Source: Morganella morganii
GTDB taxonomy: Bacteria; Pseudomonadota; Gammaproteobacteria; Enterobacterales; Enterobacteriaceae
Reading direction: 5' to 3'
Assembly: GCF_003996855.1 (NCBI RefSeq)
Contig: NZ_NRQY01000001.1
Span: 1,440,230 to 1,504,229 of the forward strand
DNA: 64,000 bases
Below are positions 32,763 to 46,487 of the stretch, in pieces (the first letter of the stretch is position 1; every line of letters begins with the position of its first letter). The position numbers were made by a program, and so were the translations under genes. Under the pieces are notes generated by a model. That model worked only from the letters and a program-made list of their open reading frames with translations. It was not told the DNA's origin and did no database searches.

Positions 32763-35700
32763 TTAAAAGTTATTTGAGGACGGAGCCAGCACTTCGCGGT
32801 TGCCGTTATGGCGCGGTTCGCTGACAATGCCCTGCTCTTCCATTTCTTCCACAATCCGTGCCGCCCGGTTATAACCGATACGGAACTGACGCTGGACACC
32901 GGAAATGGATACCCGCTGTTTTTCTGTGACAAATTGTACCGCCTGATCGAACAGCGGATCCAGATCTTCCCCGCTGACAGAACTGCCGCCTTCGCCATCC
33001 TCACCGCCACGGGTGACATTATCGATATACTCCGGACGGCCGCGCGCTTTCCAGTCATTCACCACATCATGAACTTCCTGGTCACGGACAAACGCACCGT
33101 GAACACGCAGCGGCGCATTGGCACCCTGCGGCAGATAGAGCATATCCCCGTTCCCCAGCAGCGATTCCGCACCACCCTGGTCGAGGATAGTCCGGGAGTC
33201 AATTTTACTGGAAACAGTAAAGGCGATACGGGTCGGGATGTTGGCTTTAATCAGACCGGTGATAACATCCACAGACGGACGCTGTGTCGCCAGCACCAGA
33301 TGGATTCCCGCTGCACGGGCTTTCTGCGCCAGGCGGGCGATGTGTTCTTCCACTTTTTTACCGGCGGTCATCATCAGGTCAGCAAATTCATCCACCATCA
33401 CCACGATATACGGCTCTTTTTTCAGAACCGGATGCGTCATTTCCATGCTGTCTGTCGGTTTCCAGAACGGGTCCGGAATCGGCCGTCCCATGGATTCCGC
33501 CATCAGAATTTTTTCGTTATAACCCGCGAGGTTACGTACCCCGAGTGCTGACATCAGTTTATAGCGCCGCTCCATTTCCGCCACACACCAGCCGAGGGCA
33601 TTAGCAGCGTCTTTCATGTCGGTTACCACCTGGGTCAGCAGGTGCGGAATGCCCTCATAAACAGAGAGTTCCAGCATTTTCGGGTCGATCATGATAAAGC
33701 GGACATCTTCCGGTTTCGCTTTATACAGGATACTGATAATCATGGCGTTTACGCCGACTGATTTACCGGAGCCCGTTGTACCGGCAACCAGCAGATGCGG
33801 CATTTTACCCAGATCCGCCACCACCGGCTGACCGGAGATATCTTTCCCCAGGACGATGGAGAGCGGCGATGGCGTATCGCGGAATTCGTCACAGTCCAGC
33901 ACTTCGCGCAGGTAAACGGTCTGACGTTTTTCATTCGGCAGTTCCAGACCCACATACGGCTTGCCCGGGATCACTTCCACCACACGAACCGCGACAGTGG
34001 AGAGTGAACGCGCCAGGTCACGGGACAGATTAGAAATGCGCGAGGCTTTCACGCCCGGAGCAAGATCCAGCTCAAAGCGGGTGATCACCGGCCCCGGTTC
34101 ATAACCGACCACCCGGGCTTTGATGCGGAAGTCATTCAGCCGCGCTTCAATCAGGCGGGCGGTCTGTTCCATAGCGAATTCATCCACCGGCTCAATGGTA
34201 TCCGACGGTGAAGCCAGCAGATCCAGAGACGGCATCGGCGTGGTTGATTTCGGCAGCGGCTGATCATTGCGGACCAGGAACGGATGGAACAGGCTCTCTT
34301 CCATCTGTTTTTGTAACTGTGTTTCCTGTGAATTTACCGGCGTCTGCGGCGCATGATAAACCGGAGCCGGTTCAGCCACAGGAACGGTTACCGGTGTCGG
34401 GATAAACAGCGGCTCTGCCGGTTCCGGGTCTACCAAATCCTCTACCGGAGAGAACGCCTTCAGTTCAGCCAGGTCAGATAAAATCGCATCGGCCTGCCCG
34501 CTGTAACGTTGTTGCTGCATCTGCATAAACTGAGCCTGAAGGCGCTCAGATTCCTGCTCATCTTCATCGTCTTCTGCTGCCACAGGGTGAACATCGGCCA
34601 CCGGTGATACAGAAGCAAAGGAGTGATGACTGACCGGTGTCTGATAGGCGGACGACGCAGGGATAAAGGCCGGGGATGTGCCGGTGGTGATCCCGGGTGC
34701 GGTCACTGCCGGTACCGGCTCTGCTGCCGGAGACATATCCGCGTCATCATCACCGTAGCGGTTACGCTGCTGTGTCATAAACTCATCACGCAGACGCGCC
34801 TGCAACACCTCATCTTCATCCGGCTCAGTTTGTGTGACCGGCTGTTCCGGCTGATGCTGATGCTGTGCAAATTCATCCTGCTCACGGCGCAGACGCTCAA
34901 GTTCCGCGTCACGCTGAGACGGGATACGGATACCGTAAAGTTCGCGCCGGGTCGGAAGACGTACCGGGTTCGGACGCGGCAGTTCAGGGCCTAGCCCCTG
35001 TTTGACCTGCACCGCACCGAAAGCCGCCGCTGCGGTTGCGGCAGCCGCGGAACTCAGATGCGCACTGCTGTTATCATCCGCGTCCGCTGAATCGGGTAAA
35101 TCGAAAGTAAAGACCGGTTCAGTACGGCCGCTTTCTGCATACGGGTTTTGCCATTGCGGCGGTGCCGGTTCAGGTTCCGGCTGAATATCCGGTACGTTAA
35201 TCGGCGTATTCAGATCAAACGTTGTCCGGTAAGCATCCGGAACATCAAAACGGTAGTGTTCAGCGTCATCCGCAGCAGGCTCCGTGTGTTTCTGTCTTTC
35301 AGGTTCAGCTGCGGTTTCCGGGAATACAGAAATATGTTGTTCCGGTGTCAGCAGCGGGTCTGCACTTTCTGCGGGATCATCATAATGCGTCTGCTGCGCC
35401 GGTTCCGCCGCATTCGGCGCGGAAAACAGCACATCATCCTCATCATCGTATTCACGGTACTGTGCTGCCTGAGTCTGTGCATCACTGTCAGACGTAACGG
35501 CGGTCAGTGCCGCTGCGGCAGACGCTGTCTGCGGTACGCTGCTGTGCTCTTTTGGCTCATCAGCATCTTCGCCGTCATCGTATTCGTCATCATACTGCTC
35601 ATCATCATAGCGTTCGTCATCACCCTCATAGTCGCGGTCGTCATAATACTGATCGTCATAACGGTCACGGGAGTGATTGGTAAGGAAGGTAATCGGCGAG

Positions 35701-36284
35701 AGGACAGCCGCGCCGATTTTTTCGGCGATAGTGATCCACGACCAGCCGGTCAGCAGCATCAGGCCGACCGCCCACAGACTGAGCAGCGCCAGCGTTGCAC
35801 CGAGTGCATTAAACCACGGCATCAGTGCTGAGCTGAATAAACTGCCTATTACCCCGCCCGCAGCGAAGTTCTGCATATCATCCACATTCAGGGAGGCGAG
35901 AGCACAGGATGAGAGGATAAGAGTCAATCCCCCGATGATACGCATCGAGAGTGAGAAAAAGTCCACGTAATCTTTATTTTCATTACTGCGGAAGGCCGAC
36001 CAGCACCCCAGAATCATCAGCGGGGGAACGGTGTAAGCCAGTATGCCAAAGGCGGAAAAGAGAATGTCCGCAAACCAGGCGCCGATACTGCCGGCCAGAT
36101 TCTTCACCGGCTCATGCCAGGTGGTCTGGGACCAGCTCGGGTCTGACGGATTAAACGATAAGAGGGCAACCAGCAGGAAGACGGCGCACAACCCGATCAC
36201 AATAAGGACGGCTTCCAGCAACCGCCGGCCGCTGCTGATTTTTCTGAATTTAATGTGTTTGTCTTCTGTATATTCCTGGCTCAT
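32763..36284 (-). CDS. ftsK: DNA translocase FtsK
   Basis: FtsK anchors in the division septum and pumps DNA toward the dif site, where it activates XerCD. The product has 1173 residues, shorter than E. coli FtsK (1329); the difference is in the low-complexity linker. Four N-terminal membrane helices (about residues 20-185) are followed by an acidic linker rich in Asp, Glu, Tyr, Pro and Gln (about 200-640). The motor has Walker A GTTGSGKS near 832-839 and [12 protein letters not shown] as Walker B. The C-terminal gamma winged helix ([20 protein letters not shown]) reads polar DNA sequences. It sits between lrp and lolA, as in E. coli. Confidence 0.97.
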   Translation of the reverse strand: MSQEYTEDKHIKFRKISSGRRLLEAVLIVIGLCAVFLLVALLSFNPSDPSWSQTTWHEPVKNLAGSIGAWFADILFSAFGILAYTVPPLMILGCWSAFRSNENKDYVDFFSLSMRIIGGLTLILSSCALASLNVDDMQNFAAGGVIGSLFSSALMPWFNALGATLALLSLWAVGLMLLTGWSWITIAEKIGAAVLSPITFLTNHSRDRYDDQYYDDRDYEGDDERYDDEQYDDEYDDGEDADEPKEHSSVPQTASAAAALTAVTSDSDAQTQAAQYREYDDEDDVLFSAPNAAEPAQQTHYDDPAESADPLLTPEQHISVFPETAAEPERQKHTEPAADDAEHYRFDVPDAYRTTFDLNTPINVPDIQPEPEPAPPQWQNPYAESGRTEPVFTFDLPDSADADDNSSAHLSSAAAATAAAAFGAVQVKQGLGPELPRPNPVRLPTRRELYGIRIPSQRDAELERLRREQDEFAQHQHQPEQPVTQTEPDEDEVLQARLRDEFMTQQRNRYGDDDADMSPAAEPVPAVTAPGITTGTSPAFIPASSAYQTPVSHHSFASVSPVADVHPVAAEDDEDEQESERLQAQFMQMQQQRYSGQADAILSDLAELKAFSPVEDLVDPEPAEPLFIPTPVTVPVAEPAPVYHAPQTPVNSQETQLQKQMEESLFHPFLVRNDQPLPKSTTPMPSLDLLASPSDTIEPVDEFAMEQTARLIEARLNDFRIKARVVGYEPGPVITRFELDLAPGVKASRISNLSRDLARSLSTVAVRVVEVIPGKPYVGLELPNEKRQTVYLREVLDCDEFRDTPSPLSIVLGKDISGQPVVADLGKMPHLLVAGTTGSGKSVGVNAMIISILYKAKPEDVRFIMIDPKMLELSVYEGIPHLLTQVVTDMKDAANALGWCVAEMERRYKLMSALGVRNLAGYNEKILMAESMGRPIPDPFWKPTDSMEMTHPVLKKEPYIVVMVDEFADLMMTAGKKVEEHIARLAQKARAAGIHLVLATQRPSVDVITGLIKANIPTRIAFTVSSKIDSRTILDQGGAESLLGNGDMLYLPQGANAPLRVHGAFVRDQEVHDVVNDWKARGRPEYIDNVTRGGEDGEGGSSVSGEDLDPLFDQAVQFVTEKQRVSISGVQRQFRIGYNRAARIVEEMEEQGIVSEPRHNGNREVLAPSSNNF

Positions 36285-36332
36285 CTCATTTCCTGACGTA
36301 ACGTCCGGTTTTTCCTGTCAGTAAAACGGAAC

Positions 36333-36355
36333 AACGCTGAGGGTAGCTCAGCGTT
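36333..36355 (-). terminator. Candidate lrp terminator
   Basis: A perfect 9-bp stem (AACGCTGAG and complement, 5-base loop) lies about 67 bp after the lrp stop. On the minus strand it is followed by GTTCCGTTTTAC, a weak U-tract, so termination may be partial and allow read-through into ftsK. Confidence 0.5.
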
Positions 36356-36421
36356 GAAACTGTATGCATAAACAGGAGTGTACCTGATTTATCCCGTTTT
36401 GCACATGATGCAGGAAACAAA

Positions 36422-36916
36422 TTAACGGGTCTTAATGACCAGACGGTTACTTTGTTTGACCTCTTCCATCACCACATAGGTACGGGTGTCGTTCACGCCC
36501 GGCAGACGCAGAAGAGTTTCACCCAGCAGTTTGCGGTAAGCGGACATGTCCGGCACACGAGTTTTCAACAGGTAGTCAAAATCACCGGAAACCAGGTGAC
36601 ATTCCTGAATCTCTTCCAGCTTCTGGACTGCGGTGTTGAATTGTTCAAAGACATCCGGTGCACCACGGTTAAGGGTAATTTCCACGAATACCAGCAGCGA
36701 GGCATCCAGATAGTGCGGATTCAGCAGTGCGGTATACCCGGTGATAAAACCCTGGCGCTCTAAACGGCGGACACGTTCCAGACACGGAGTCGGAGACAGA
36801 CCCACACGTTTGGAGAGTTCGACGTTGGAGATACGGCCATCTTTCTGCAATTCGTTAAGAATATTCCTGTCGATTCTGTCAAGATCTTTACCCGGACGCT
36901 TTTTGTTATCAATCAT
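36422..36916 (-). CDS. lrp: Leucine-responsive regulatory protein
   Basis: Lrp is a global regulator that links amino acid supply to metabolism. It is 164 residues, as in E. coli. The N-terminal helix-turn-helix spans about residues 12-60 (LDRIDRNILNELQKDGRISNVELSKRVGLS). The C-terminal RAM domain binds leucine and builds the octamer or hexadecamer. E. coli Lrp controls serC, sdaA and serine uptake among others. The long upstream gap is typical of lrp, which represses itself. Confidence 0.98.
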   Translation of the reverse strand: MIDNKKRPGKDLDRIDRNILNELQKDGRISNVELSKRVGLSPTPCLERVRRLERQGFITGYTALLNPHYLDASLLVFVEITLNRGAPDVFEQFNTAVQKLEEIQECHLVSGDFDYLLKTRVPDMSAYRKLLGETLLRLPGVNDTRTYVVMEEVKQSNRLVIKTR

Positions 36917-38436
<1,520 letters not shown>

Positions 38437-38450
38437 TCCTGCATTATCAG

Positions 38451-38474
38451 GGCGCTATATCTGTAGCGCCTTTT
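38451..38474 (+). terminator. trxB terminator
   Basis: The stem GGCGCTA with its complement has a 6-base loop and is followed by TTTTC, 15 bp after trxB. Confidence 0.7.
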
Positions 38475-38541
38475 CGTGTACCATGGCATTATCCTGCTGA
38501 TTTCAGCCAAATTTTTTACTTATCACCTGCATACAGAAAAA

Positions 38542-40311
38542 ATGGATAAATCAAGACAGTCAGAACTCGTCCGCTGGTTAAAACACCAGGCGGCACCGGC
38601 AAGACGGTGGTTACGCCTCTCGATGTTGCTGGGTGTGCTCAGCGGTTTACTGATTATCGGCCAGGCCTGGTGCCTCGCTGTTCTCCTTCAGTTTCTCATT
38701 ATGGAGCATACACCCCGCGAACAGCTCCTCACTCCGTTCACTGTACTAATCATACTGTTTATTGCCCGCGCTGTTGTCGCCGCGATCCGCGAACGGGTCG
38801 GGTTTATCTGCGGGCAGGTGGTGAGACGTGATATTCGCCGGGCAGTGCTGGATAAACTGGAGCAGCTCGGCCCGGTCCGGGTAAAAGGCAAACCGGCAGG
38901 AAGCTGGGCAACCATTATTCTCGAGCAGATTGATGATATGCAGGATTACTATTCCCGCTATCTGCCGCAGATGACTCTGTCCGCCATCATTCCGCTGATG
39001 ATTCTGATCACTCTGTTCCCGATCAACTGGGTTGCGGCTCTGATTCTGCTGGTGACGGCACCGCTGATCCCCGTCTTTATGGCACTGGTCGGCCTGGGTG
39101 CCGCTGATGCCAACCGCCGTAATTTCCTGGCGTTAAGCCGCCTGAGCGGTGATTTTCTTGACCGTCTGCGCGGACTGGAAACCATCCGCTTTTTCCACCG
39201 CGACCGTGAGGAAGTGAAACAGATTGATAACGCCACCGAGGATTTCCGTTCGCGCACCATGGAAGTGCTGCGCATGGCATTCCTCTCTTCTGCGGTGCTG
39301 GAGTTTTTTGCCGCGATCTCTATTGCGGTGGTCGCAGTCTATTTTGGTTTCTCCTATCTCGGTGAGCTGAATTTCGGCAGCTACGGAACGGGCGTTACGC
39401 TGTTTGCCGGGTTTATCGCCCTGATCCTCGCGCCGGAGTTTTTCCAGCCGCTGCGTGACCTCGGCACCTATTACCACGCCAAAGCGCAGGCAGTGGGAGC
39501 TGCGGAATCCCTGGTGACCCTGTTATCCGCAGAGAATAATGCGGATGAATTGCCGGGAACAACACCGCTGGCACCGGCAGAACAGATTGCCGTCACCGCA
39601 ACCGGCCTGGTGATTTTTGCCCCGTCAGGGGAAAAACTGGCTGGGCCGCTGAATTTCACCCTGAATGCCGGCCAGCGTATTGCGCTTGTCGGCCAGAGTG
39701 GTGCCGGAAAAAGCTCACTGCTCAATCTGCTGCTGGGTTTTCTGCCGTATGAAGGCAGCATCCGGATTAATCAGCAGGAGCTGCGCGACATCCGCCCGGA
39801 AAGCTGGCGGGCGCAACTGAGCTGGGTGGGTCAGAACCCGCATCTGCCGGAACAGACTATTCTGGACAATATCCGCCTGAGCCGCCCGGATGCCTCTCCT
39901 GAGGAAATCACGGCGGTGATGGAAAAAGCGTATGTGACAGATTTTATTGATTCTCTGCCTGACGGGGTTAATACCGTGGTCGGGGATAATGCCGCGCGGC
40001 TCTCTGTCGGCCAGGCACAGCGGATTGCCGTGGCGCGCGCCCTGCTCAATCCGTGCCATCTGCTGCTGCTTGATGAACCGTCCGCCAGCCTGGATGCCCA
40101 CAGTGAGGAGCGCGTGATGCATGCCCTGAATGATGCAGCCCGTCAGCAGACAACCCTGCTGGTGACGCACCTGCTGGAAGAGACACGTGACTACGATGAA
40201 GTCTGGGTTATGGATAAAGGTCTGATTATTGAACAGGGAAGCTATGCCGACCTGCAACAGCAGCAGGGTGCCTTTGCACAGCTGCTGTCACACCGGACGG
40301 GGGATCTGTAA
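38542..40311 (+). CDS. cydD: Heterodimeric ABC exporter subunit CydD
   Basis: CydD with CydC forms an inner-membrane ABC transporter needed for assembly of cytochrome bd and periplasmic cytochromes; cysteine/glutathione export and heme binding have both been reported. I chose the ATG giving MDKSRQSELVRWLKHQ, matching E. coli; the product is 589 residues (588). Six membrane helices precede an ATPase domain with GQSGAGKSS, the signature LSVGQAQR and LLLLDEPSASLD. Its stop is 2 bp from cydC. Confidence 0.97.
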   Translation: MDKSRQSELVRWLKHQAAPARRWLRLSMLLGVLSGLLIIGQAWCLAVLLQFLIMEHTPREQLLTPFTVLIILFIARAVVAAIRERVGFICGQVVRRDIRRAVLDKLEQLGPVRVKGKPAGSWATIILEQIDDMQDYYSRYLPQMTLSAIIPLMILITLFPINWVAALILLVTAPLIPVFMALVGLGAADANRRNFLALSRLSGDFLDRLRGLETIRFFHRDREEVKQIDNATEDFRSRTMEVLRMAFLSSAVLEFFAAISIAVVAVYFGFSYLGELNFGSYGTGVTLFAGFIALILAPEFFQPLRDLGTYYHAKAQAVGAAESLVTLLSAENNADELPGTTPLAPAEQIAVTATGLVIFAPSGEKLAGPLNFTLNAGQRIALVGQSGAGKSSLLNLLLGFLPYEGSIRINQQELRDIRPESWRAQLSWVGQNPHLPEQTILDNIRLSRPDASPEEITAVMEKAYVTDFIDSLPDGVNTVVGDNAARLSVGQAQRIAVARALLNPCHLLLLDEPSASLDAHSEERVMHALNDAARQQTTLLVTHLLEETRDYDEVWVMDKGLIIEQGSYADLQQQQGAFAQLLSHRTGDL

Positions 40312-40313
40312 CC

Positions 40314-42080
40314 ATGCGTGTTTTACTGCCGTTTTTAGCCCTCTACCGCCGTCACTGGTTCCTGCTGACACTCGGGATCCTGCTGGCGATTGCCACCCTG
40401 CTCGCCAGTATCGGCCTGCTGACCCTCTCCGGCTGGTTCCTGGCCGGAACGGCGATTGCCGGTGTGCCGGGCATCGCCTTTTTTAACTATATGCTGCCTG
40501 CCGCCGGAGTGCGCGGTGCGGCCATCTCCCGTACCGCCGGACGTTATGCTGAGCGGCTGGTCAGCCACAATGCCACCTTCCGAGTGCTGAAACATCTGCG
40601 GGTGTTTGCCTTTGAGAAAATCCTGCCGCTGACACCGGGCGGCATCGCCCGTTTCCGTCAGGGGGAACTGCTCAACCGGCTGGTCGGGGATGTGGAAACG
40701 CTGGATCACCTCTATCTGCGGGTAATTTTGCCGATTATCTCCGCGCTGGTGGTGATTGCAGTACTGACCTTCGGGCTGGGCTTTCTCGATCTGACGCTCG
40801 CGTATGCGCTGGGCGGGTTTATGACCTTCCTGCTGTTTGCCCTGCCGGTGGTGTTCTACTATGCCGGTAAGCCAACCGGCATACAGCTGACCACGCTGCG
40901 GGCGCAATACCGTACCCTGCTGACCAGTGCATTGCAGGGACAGGCAGAACTGACTATTTTTGGTGCGCAGTCCCGTTTCCGCTCTCAGCTGGCAGAGACA
41001 GAACAGCGCTGGCTGATACAGCAGCAGCGCCAGGCCGGACTGACCGGGCTTTCCCAGGCGATTATTATTCTGGCGACCGGGTTTGCCGTTGCGCTGATGC
41101 TGTGGATGGCATCCGGGGTAAGCTGGCCGTACCGCGAAAGTGGTGCCATTATCGCTCTGTTTGTCTTCTGCGCGCTGGCTGCATTTGAAGCATTAGGCCC
41201 GGTGGCGGTCGCGTTCCAGCATCTCGGCCAGGTAATGACTTCTGCTGAGCGCGTATCGCAGATAGTAGACACCAAACCGGAAGTGACTTTCCCGGCCAGT
41301 GGCCCGGCAGCCTCCGCACAGGTCAGCGTCAGCCTCCGTGGTGTCGGGTTTACCTATCCGGGACAGCCGCAGCCGGTACTGAAAGATATCTCCCTGACAC
41401 TGCGTGCCGGTGAGCATCTCGCCCTGCTGGGGAAAACCGGCTGCGGAAAATCCACCTTAGTGCAGTTGCTGACCCGTGCATGGGATGTCAGCGAAGGTGA
41501 AATCCGCCTGAATGACCAGCCGATTGCCGCTTATGATGAAAATACACTCCGGTCGCTGATGGCAGTGGTTCCGCAACGTATTCATGTGTTCAATAACACA
41601 TTGCGCGGCAATCTGCGGATCGGGGATAATGAGGCAACAGATGCGCAGCTGAATGCAGTACTGGCTCAGGTCGGACTGGAAAACCTGCTGGATAACGACC
41701 AGGGTCTGAATGCCTGGATCGGTGAAGGCGGGCGCTTGCTCTCCGGCGGTGAGCAGCGTCGTCTCGGGATCGCCCGCGCCCTGCTCCACAATGCGCCGTT
41801 CCTGCTGCTCGACGAACCGACAGAAGGGCTTGACGCGGATACTGAGCAGCATATTCTTGCTCTGCTGCGGGAAATCGGCCGTGACCGGACGATGCTGATC
41901 ATCACCCACCGTTTACAGGGCCTGGAACACATGGACACGCTGTGCGTGATGGATGGCGGGCAGATAGCCGAACAAGGCACTCACGACGCGCTGCTGGCGT
42001 GCAGAGGCCGTTATTATCAGTTTGTGAACCGTATTCCGGTTATGACCGGGGAATATGAAGCCGTTCTATCAGCTGGATGA
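40314..42080 (+). CDS. cydC: Heterodimeric ABC exporter subunit CydC
   Basis: CydC is the partner of CydD. It is 588 residues, a little longer than E. coli CydC (573). The membrane domain starts [20 protein letters not shown]. The ATPase domain has Walker [10 protein letters not shown], signature LSGGEQRR and [11 protein letters not shown]. The start follows the cydD stop by 2 bp, and the 3' end overlaps aat by 26 bp, so cydD-cydC-aat are probably translated from one message, as in E. coli. Confidence 0.97.
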   Translation: MRVLLPFLALYRRHWFLLTLGILLAIATLLASIGLLTLSGWFLAGTAIAGVPGIAFFNYMLPAAGVRGAAISRTAGRYAERLVSHNATFRVLKHLRVFAFEKILPLTPGGIARFRQGELLNRLVGDVETLDHLYLRVILPIISALVVIAVLTFGLGFLDLTLAYALGGFMTFLLFALPVVFYYAGKPTGIQLTTLRAQYRTLLTSALQGQAELTIFGAQSRFRSQLAETEQRWLIQQQRQAGLTGLSQAIIILATGFAVALMLWMASGVSWPYRESGAIIALFVFCALAAFEALGPVAVAFQHLGQVMTSAERVSQIVDTKPEVTFPASGPAASAQVSVSLRGVGFTYPGQPQPVLKDISLTLRAGEHLALLGKTGCGKSTLVQLLTRAWDVSEGEIRLNDQPIAAYDENTLRSLMAVVPQRIHVFNNTLRGNLRIGDNEATDAQLNAVLAQVGLENLLDNDQGLNAWIGEGGRLLSGGEQRRLGIARALLHNAPFLLLDEPTEGLDADTEQHILALLREIGRDRTMLIITHRLQGLEHMDTLCVMDGGQIAEQGTHDALLACRGRYYQFVNRIPVMTGEYEAVLSAG

Positions 42081-42777
42081 GGAACTTCTCTTTCCGCCGG
42101 TTGAGCACGCACTGACCGATCCGGACGGATTGCTGGCAACCGGCGGGGATCTCTCCCCGGCCCGGTTACTGCTCGCCTACTGGGAAGGCATTTTTCCGTG
42201 GTATTCCCCCGGCGAACCCATTCTGTGGTGGTCACCGGACCCGCGGGCGGTATTGTACCCGGAGGAGCTGCATGTCAGCCGTTCACTGCACAAAATTCTG
42301 AAAAAACATCCTTACCGGGTGACACTCAATCATGCCTTTGATCAGGTCATCCGCGCCTGTACCGTGCGGGATGAAGGCACCTGGATAGGTGAGGATATTG
42401 TTGCTGCTTATATCCGGCTGCATCAGGCAGGACGTGCTCATTCGGTCGAAGTGTGGGATGATGGCGCGCTGGTCGGCGGGCTGTATGGCCTGAACACCGG
42501 GTCGCTGTTCTGCGGGGAGTCGATGTTCAGCCGTGTCAGCAACGGGTCAAAAATCGCCTTTATGACATTTTTCGCCCATTTTACCGGCCACGGCGGCGCG
42601 ATGTTTGATTGTCAGATACTGAATCATTACACCGAATCATTGGGTGCGCGGGAGATCCCGCGGCAGGCGTTTATCCGTCAGCTTTATCAGCTGCGCGATA
42701 ACCATTTACCGCAGTCATGCTGGCAACCGCAGACATTAGCACGTCCGGTGCCGTCACAACTGCCGCCTTTTTTATAA
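42055..42777 (+). CDS. aat: Leucyl/phenylalanyl-tRNA-protein transferase
   Basis: Aat adds Leu or Phe from tRNA to proteins with N-terminal Arg or Lys, which makes them substrates for ClpS and ClpAP. It is 240 residues (E. coli 234). Conserved stretches are [38 protein letters not shown] and [10 protein letters not shown]. It begins inside the last codons of cydC. clpA and clpS, the other parts of this N-end-rule pathway, lie only 0.5-3 kb away. Confidence 0.97.
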   Translation: MKPFYQLDEELLFPPVEHALTDPDGLLATGGDLSPARLLLAYWEGIFPWYSPGEPILWWSPDPRAVLYPEELHVSRSLHKILKKHPYRVTLNHAFDQVIRACTVRDEGTWIGEDIVAAYIRLHQAGRAHSVEVWDDGALVGGLYGLNTGSLFCGESMFSRVSNGSKIAFMTFFAHFTGHGGAMFDCQILNHYTESLGAREIPRQAFIRQLYQLRDNHLPQSCWQPQTLARPVPSQLPPFL

Positions 42778-42927
42778 AATCGCTGTAAACTAACAGGAAA
42801 TGGTATGTTTCAGCCCGTTCAGTACTTCAGACGCGGTGCTTAAAAAATATCATTCCTTTACATAATCCCGGTTTTTCGGCATTATCTTGCGGTTTGAAAA
42901 TACTGGTTATTAACATTAGAGGATTAG

Positions 42928-43146
<219 letters not shown>

Positions 43147-43173
43147 TCCCGCAGGCCACGCCTTATAAAAAGA

Positions 43174-43220
43174 CACCACAGGCAACGCACTGAAGTGCGC
43201 GTCCTGTGGTGATCGTTTTT
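43174..43220 (+). terminator. infA terminator
   Basis: The 9-bp outer stem CACCACAGG with complement encloses a smaller hairpin and is followed by GTTTTT. It lies 27 bp after infA and may also serve the convergent clpA. Confidence 0.75.
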
Positions 43221-43255
43221 ATATCTGTACTGTTTGTATCAGCGCAACCCTGCCG

Positions 43256-45541
43256 TCAGGCTACCGGGTCACCGGATTTCTCTTTCAGGGCACTGAAACG
43301 GTAAGTCAGATCATCTTTCTTCTTATCAAGATCGATAATCACCGAGCCGCCGTTTACCAGCTCACCGAACAGTAATTCGTTCGCCAGCGGTTTTTTCAGT
43401 TTATCCTGGATCACACGGGCCATCGGACGTGCGCCCATTGCCGGGTCATACCCTTTTTCTGCCAGCCATGTGCGGGCACGGGCAGACACTTCAATGGAGA
43501 CGCCTTTCGCATCCAGCTGCGCCTGGAGTTCAACAATAAATTTGTCGACCACCTGGGCGATAATCGGCTGCGACAGTGCATTAAACCAGACAATGCCGTC
43601 CAGACGGTTACGGAACTCCGGTGTGAAAACCCGCTTGATTTCCGCCATCGCGTCAGTGCTGTTGTCCTGCTCGGTAAACCCGATGGCTTTACGCTGGGTT
43701 TCACGCACACCGGCGTTGGTGGTCATCACCAGGATCACATTACGGAAATCTGCTTTGCGCCCGTTGTTATCCGTCAGCGTCCCGTTATCCATCACCTGCA
43801 ACAGCAGGTTAAAGACATCCGGATGCGCTTTTTCGATTTCATCCAGCAGAACCACCGAATACGGATGCTTGATAACCGCATCTGTCAGCAGCCCGCCCTG
43901 ATCAAACCCGACATAGCCCGGAGGCGCACCAATCAGACGACTGACGGTATGGCGCTCCATGTACTCGGACATATCAAAGCGCAGCAGTTTGATCCCCATC
44001 GCTTTGGATAACTGCACAGTCACTTCGGTTTTACCGACCCCGGTAGGCCCGGCCAGCAGGAAAGCACCAATCGGCTTATGCTCGTTACCCAGCCCCGCAC
44101 GGCTCATTTTGATAGATTCCGTCAGAGCATCAATCGCCGGATCCTGGCCGAAGACCAGCATTTTCAGGCGGTTGTCGAGGTTACGCAGCAGATCTTTATC
44201 ACTGCTGGACACGGTTTTTTCCGGGATGCGCGCAATCCGCGCCACAATCGCCTCAATTTCGCCGACACCGATAGTTTTCTTCCGGCGGCTCAGCGGCATC
44301 AGACGGGTTCTCGCCCCGGCTTCATCAATCACATCAATGGCTTTATCCGGCAGATGGCGGTCAGTGATGTATTTCACGGATAAATCCACCGCAGCCTGAA
44401 CCGCTTTCGCGGTGTAACGCACATCGTGGTGTGCCTCATATTTGGCTTTCAGGCCGTTAATGATGCGCACAGTTTCATCGGGCGTCGGTTCATTGATATC
44501 AATTTTCTGGAAACGGCGGGTCAGCGCTTTATCTTTGTCAAAGATATTGCTGAATTCCTGATAAGTCGTGGAGCCTATCACCCGGATTTTCCCGTTGGAT
44601 AATAACGGTTTAATCAGGTTTGCCGCATCCACCTGACCACCGGATGCCGCACCGGCACCAATGATGGTGTGGATCTCATCAATAAACAGAATACTTTTTT
44701 CGTTTTTCTCCAGCACTTTCAGCAGCGCTTTAAAACGCTTCTCGAAATCACCGCGGTATTTGGTACCAGCCAGCAGTGAGCCGATATCCAGAGAGAAAAT
44801 GGTATAGCCTTTGATCACTTCCGGCACATCATCCTGCTCGATACGCCAGGCGAGTCCTTCCGCAATCGCAGTTTTACCGACCCCGGATTCCCCGACAAAC
44901 AGCGGGTTATTCTTGCGGCGGCGGCACAGCACCTGAATGGTGCGCTCAAGCTCCGCCTGACGGCCGATCAGCGGGTCAATCTGGCCTTTACGTGCCAGTT
45001 CATTAAGATTGGTGGTGAAGTTATCCAGGCTGTCCTCTCCGCCGCTGCTCTCTTCGGCGGCAGACTGTGATGGCTCATCAAAGGACGGACCGCTCTCATT
45101 TTCATCCTCACCTTTGGTGGTGCCGTGAGAGATGAAATTAACAATATCCAGACGGCTGACATCATGCTTGCGCAGCAGATAAGCCCCCTGGGACTCCTGC
45201 TCACTGAAAATAGCCACCAGCACATTCGCACCGTTGACTTCATTGCGCCCGGATGACTGGACATGGAAGACAGCGCGCTGCAAAACACGCTGGAAACTGA
45301 GAGTAGGCTGCGTTTCGCGATCATCCCCTTCCGGCAGCAGCGGTGTGGTCTGTTCAATAAAACTCTCGAGTTCCTGGCGCAGAACAGCCAGGTTAACACG
45401 GCAGGCTTCAAGCGCCTCACGGGCTGATTTGTTACCTAATAACGCCAGCAGCAGGTGCTCTACGGTCATAAATTCATGCCGGTTGTCCCTTGCTTTGGCA
45501 AAGGCGATATTCAGACTGAGCTCTAATTCTTGATTGAGCAT
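43256..45541 (-). CDS. clpA: ATP-dependent Clp protease ATP-binding subunit ClpA
   Basis: ClpA is the AAA+ unfoldase that feeds ClpP. I chose the ATG giving [20 protein letters not shown], right after the strong ribosome site GGAGGTG; the product is 761 residues (E. coli 758). The N-domain (about 1-145) binds ClpS. ATPase module 1 has GESGVGKTA near 220, and module 2 has GPTGVGKTE near 500. [10 protein letters not shown] contains the ClpP-binding loop. It follows clpS by 33 bp, so the adaptor and unfoldase are made together. Confidence 0.98.
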   Translation of the reverse strand: MLNQELELSLNIAFAKARDNRHEFMTVEHLLLALLGNKSAREALEACRVNLAVLRQELESFIEQTTPLLPEGDDRETQPTLSFQRVLQRAVFHVQSSGRNEVNGANVLVAIFSEQESQGAYLLRKHDVSRLDIVNFISHGTTKGEDENESGPSFDEPSQSAAEESSGGEDSLDNFTTNLNELARKGQIDPLIGRQAELERTIQVLCRRRKNNPLFVGESGVGKTAIAEGLAWRIEQDDVPEVIKGYTIFSLDIGSLLAGTKYRGDFEKRFKALLKVLEKNEKSILFIDEIHTIIGAGAASGGQVDAANLIKPLLSNGKIRVIGSTTYQEFSNIFDKDKALTRRFQKIDINEPTPDETVRIINGLKAKYEAHHDVRYTAKAVQAAVDLSVKYITDRHLPDKAIDVIDEAGARTRLMPLSRRKKTIGVGEIEAIVARIARIPEKTVSSSDKDLLRNLDNRLKMLVFGQDPAIDALTESIKMSRAGLGNEHKPIGAFLLAGPTGVGKTEVTVQLSKAMGIKLLRFDMSEYMERHTVSRLIGAPPGYVGFDQGGLLTDAVIKHPYSVVLLDEIEKAHPDVFNLLLQVMDNGTLTDNNGRKADFRNVILVMTTNAGVRETQRKAIGFTEQDNSTDAMAEIKRVFTPEFRNRLDGIVWFNALSQPIIAQVVDKFIVELQAQLDAKGVSIEVSARARTWLAEKGYDPAMGARPMARVIQDKLKKPLANELLFGELVNGGSVIIDLDKKKDDLTYRFSALKEKSGDPVA

Positions 45542-45574
45542 AGGCACCTCCATTCAGAGAAACAAAGTGTATTC

Positions 45575-45895
45575 TTATACCTTCTCGAGTGTACACAGCA
45601 ACGGATGTTCGTTATCTTTCGCGTACGTATTGACCAGTGTTGTTTTCATTTCCGCGATTTCAGCGGTAAATACCCCGCAGATCCCTTTTCCCTGATAATG
45701 GATGTCGAGCATAATCTGCGTCGCACGATCAACATTATAAGAAAAGAACTTTTGCAAAACTTCAACCACAAAGTCCATAGGGGTATAATCATCGTTGTTT
45801 AAAACCACCTTATACATTGAGGGCGGCTGTATCTTTTGCAGCTCCTTTTCCCTGAGCGTGACATCCGTTTGTGATTCAGATTGATAGTGACTCAT
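45575..45895 (-). CDS. clpS: ClpAP adaptor ClpS
   Basis: ClpS recognises N-degrons (Leu, Phe, Tyr, Trp) and delivers them to ClpA. I chose the ATG giving [20 protein letters not shown], which yields 106 residues as in E. coli. The binding-pocket segment [21 protein letters not shown] and [17 protein letters not shown] are conserved. The gene lies directly upstream of clpA and divergent from cspD. Confidence 0.97.
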   Translation of the reverse strand: MSHYQSESQTDVTLREKELQKIQPPSMYKVVLNNDDYTPMDFVVEVLQKFFSYNVDRATQIMLDIHYQGKGICGVFTAEIAEMKTTLVNTYAKDNEHPLLCTLEKV

Positions 45896-46153
45896 TGTTA
45901 TTCCGGTTATAGAAAACGCACGCCGCATCAGGCGTATCAATACTTAGTGTTATTTTTATCAGACTTTACAGACCAATACTGTTTTGCTGTCAACAAAGGC
46001 TTGACGTTACCCTCTAATTCAATAGAGTATAAATAATGTACAACGTAACCAGTATATCCGCGTGACGCTGATACTTCATTACTGAGTATTATGGATCATA
46101 TGGTGCATTGTGCAGCATTTTTCAATCGTTTGACAGATGAGGGTTATAACAGT

Positions 46154-46384
46154 ATGGAAACAGGTACTGTTAAGTGGTTCAACAACGCCAAGGGTTTCGG
46201 GTTTATCTGCCCGTCGGATGGTGGTGACGACATTTTTGTACACTATTCGACGATACAGATGGACGGCTACCGCACGCTGAAGGCGGGTCAGAAAGTGAAT
46301 TATGACACCATTCAGGGACCAAAAGGGCATCACGTCAGTGTGATTATTCCGGTTACTGAAGATGACGACACCGCAGCGCCGTAA
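46154..46384 (+). CDS. cspD: Cold-shock-like protein CspD
   Basis: CspD binds single-stranded DNA and RNA and inhibits replication in stationary or starved E. coli. I chose the ATG giving [20 protein letters not shown]; the product is 76 residues (74 in E. coli). RNP1 is KGFGFI (13-18) and RNP2 is DIFVHY (26-31), both intact, unlike the cold-shock protein at 9.8-10.0 kb. [15 protein letters not shown] is a CspD-specific stretch. It is divergent from clpS, as in E. coli. Confidence 0.96.
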   Translation: METGTVKWFNNAKGFGFICPSDGGDDIFVHYSTIQMDGYRTLKAGQKVNYDTIQGPKGHHVSVIIPVTEDDDTAAP

Positions 46385-46429
46385 CACTGTATTTTACAAA
46401 ATTATGTATTTCACAAAATTATGCGGATC

Positions 46430-46460
46430 GTCGCGGTAATGTCAATCGTCATTCCGCGAC
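46430..46460. terminator. Hairpin between cspD and macB
   Basis: GTCGCGG and its complement form the core of an imperfect 11-bp stem with one bulged T. No strong U-tract follows. It lies between convergent cspD and macB and may end both. Just upstream, ACAAAATTATG occurs twice (from 46396 and 46412). Confidence 0.5.
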
Positions 46461-46487
46461 GTATTCGTATTTTCAGCCTGTGTGCGG

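Noticed and set aside
35148..35831. 227-codon plus-strand ORF antisense to the ftsK linker
   Set aside because: It arises from the repetitive Asp/Glu/Tyr codons of the linker read on the opposite strand; its Ile/Val-rich protein is a composition artefact.
43147..43255. serW tRNA gene expected near infA by comparison with E. coli
   Set aside because: The 109-bp gap between infA and clpA contains only a terminator; no cloverleaf or CCA end is visible.
46079..46387. 102-codon minus-strand ORF covering cspD
   Set aside because: It is a mirror of the well-conserved cspD and has no recognisable domain.
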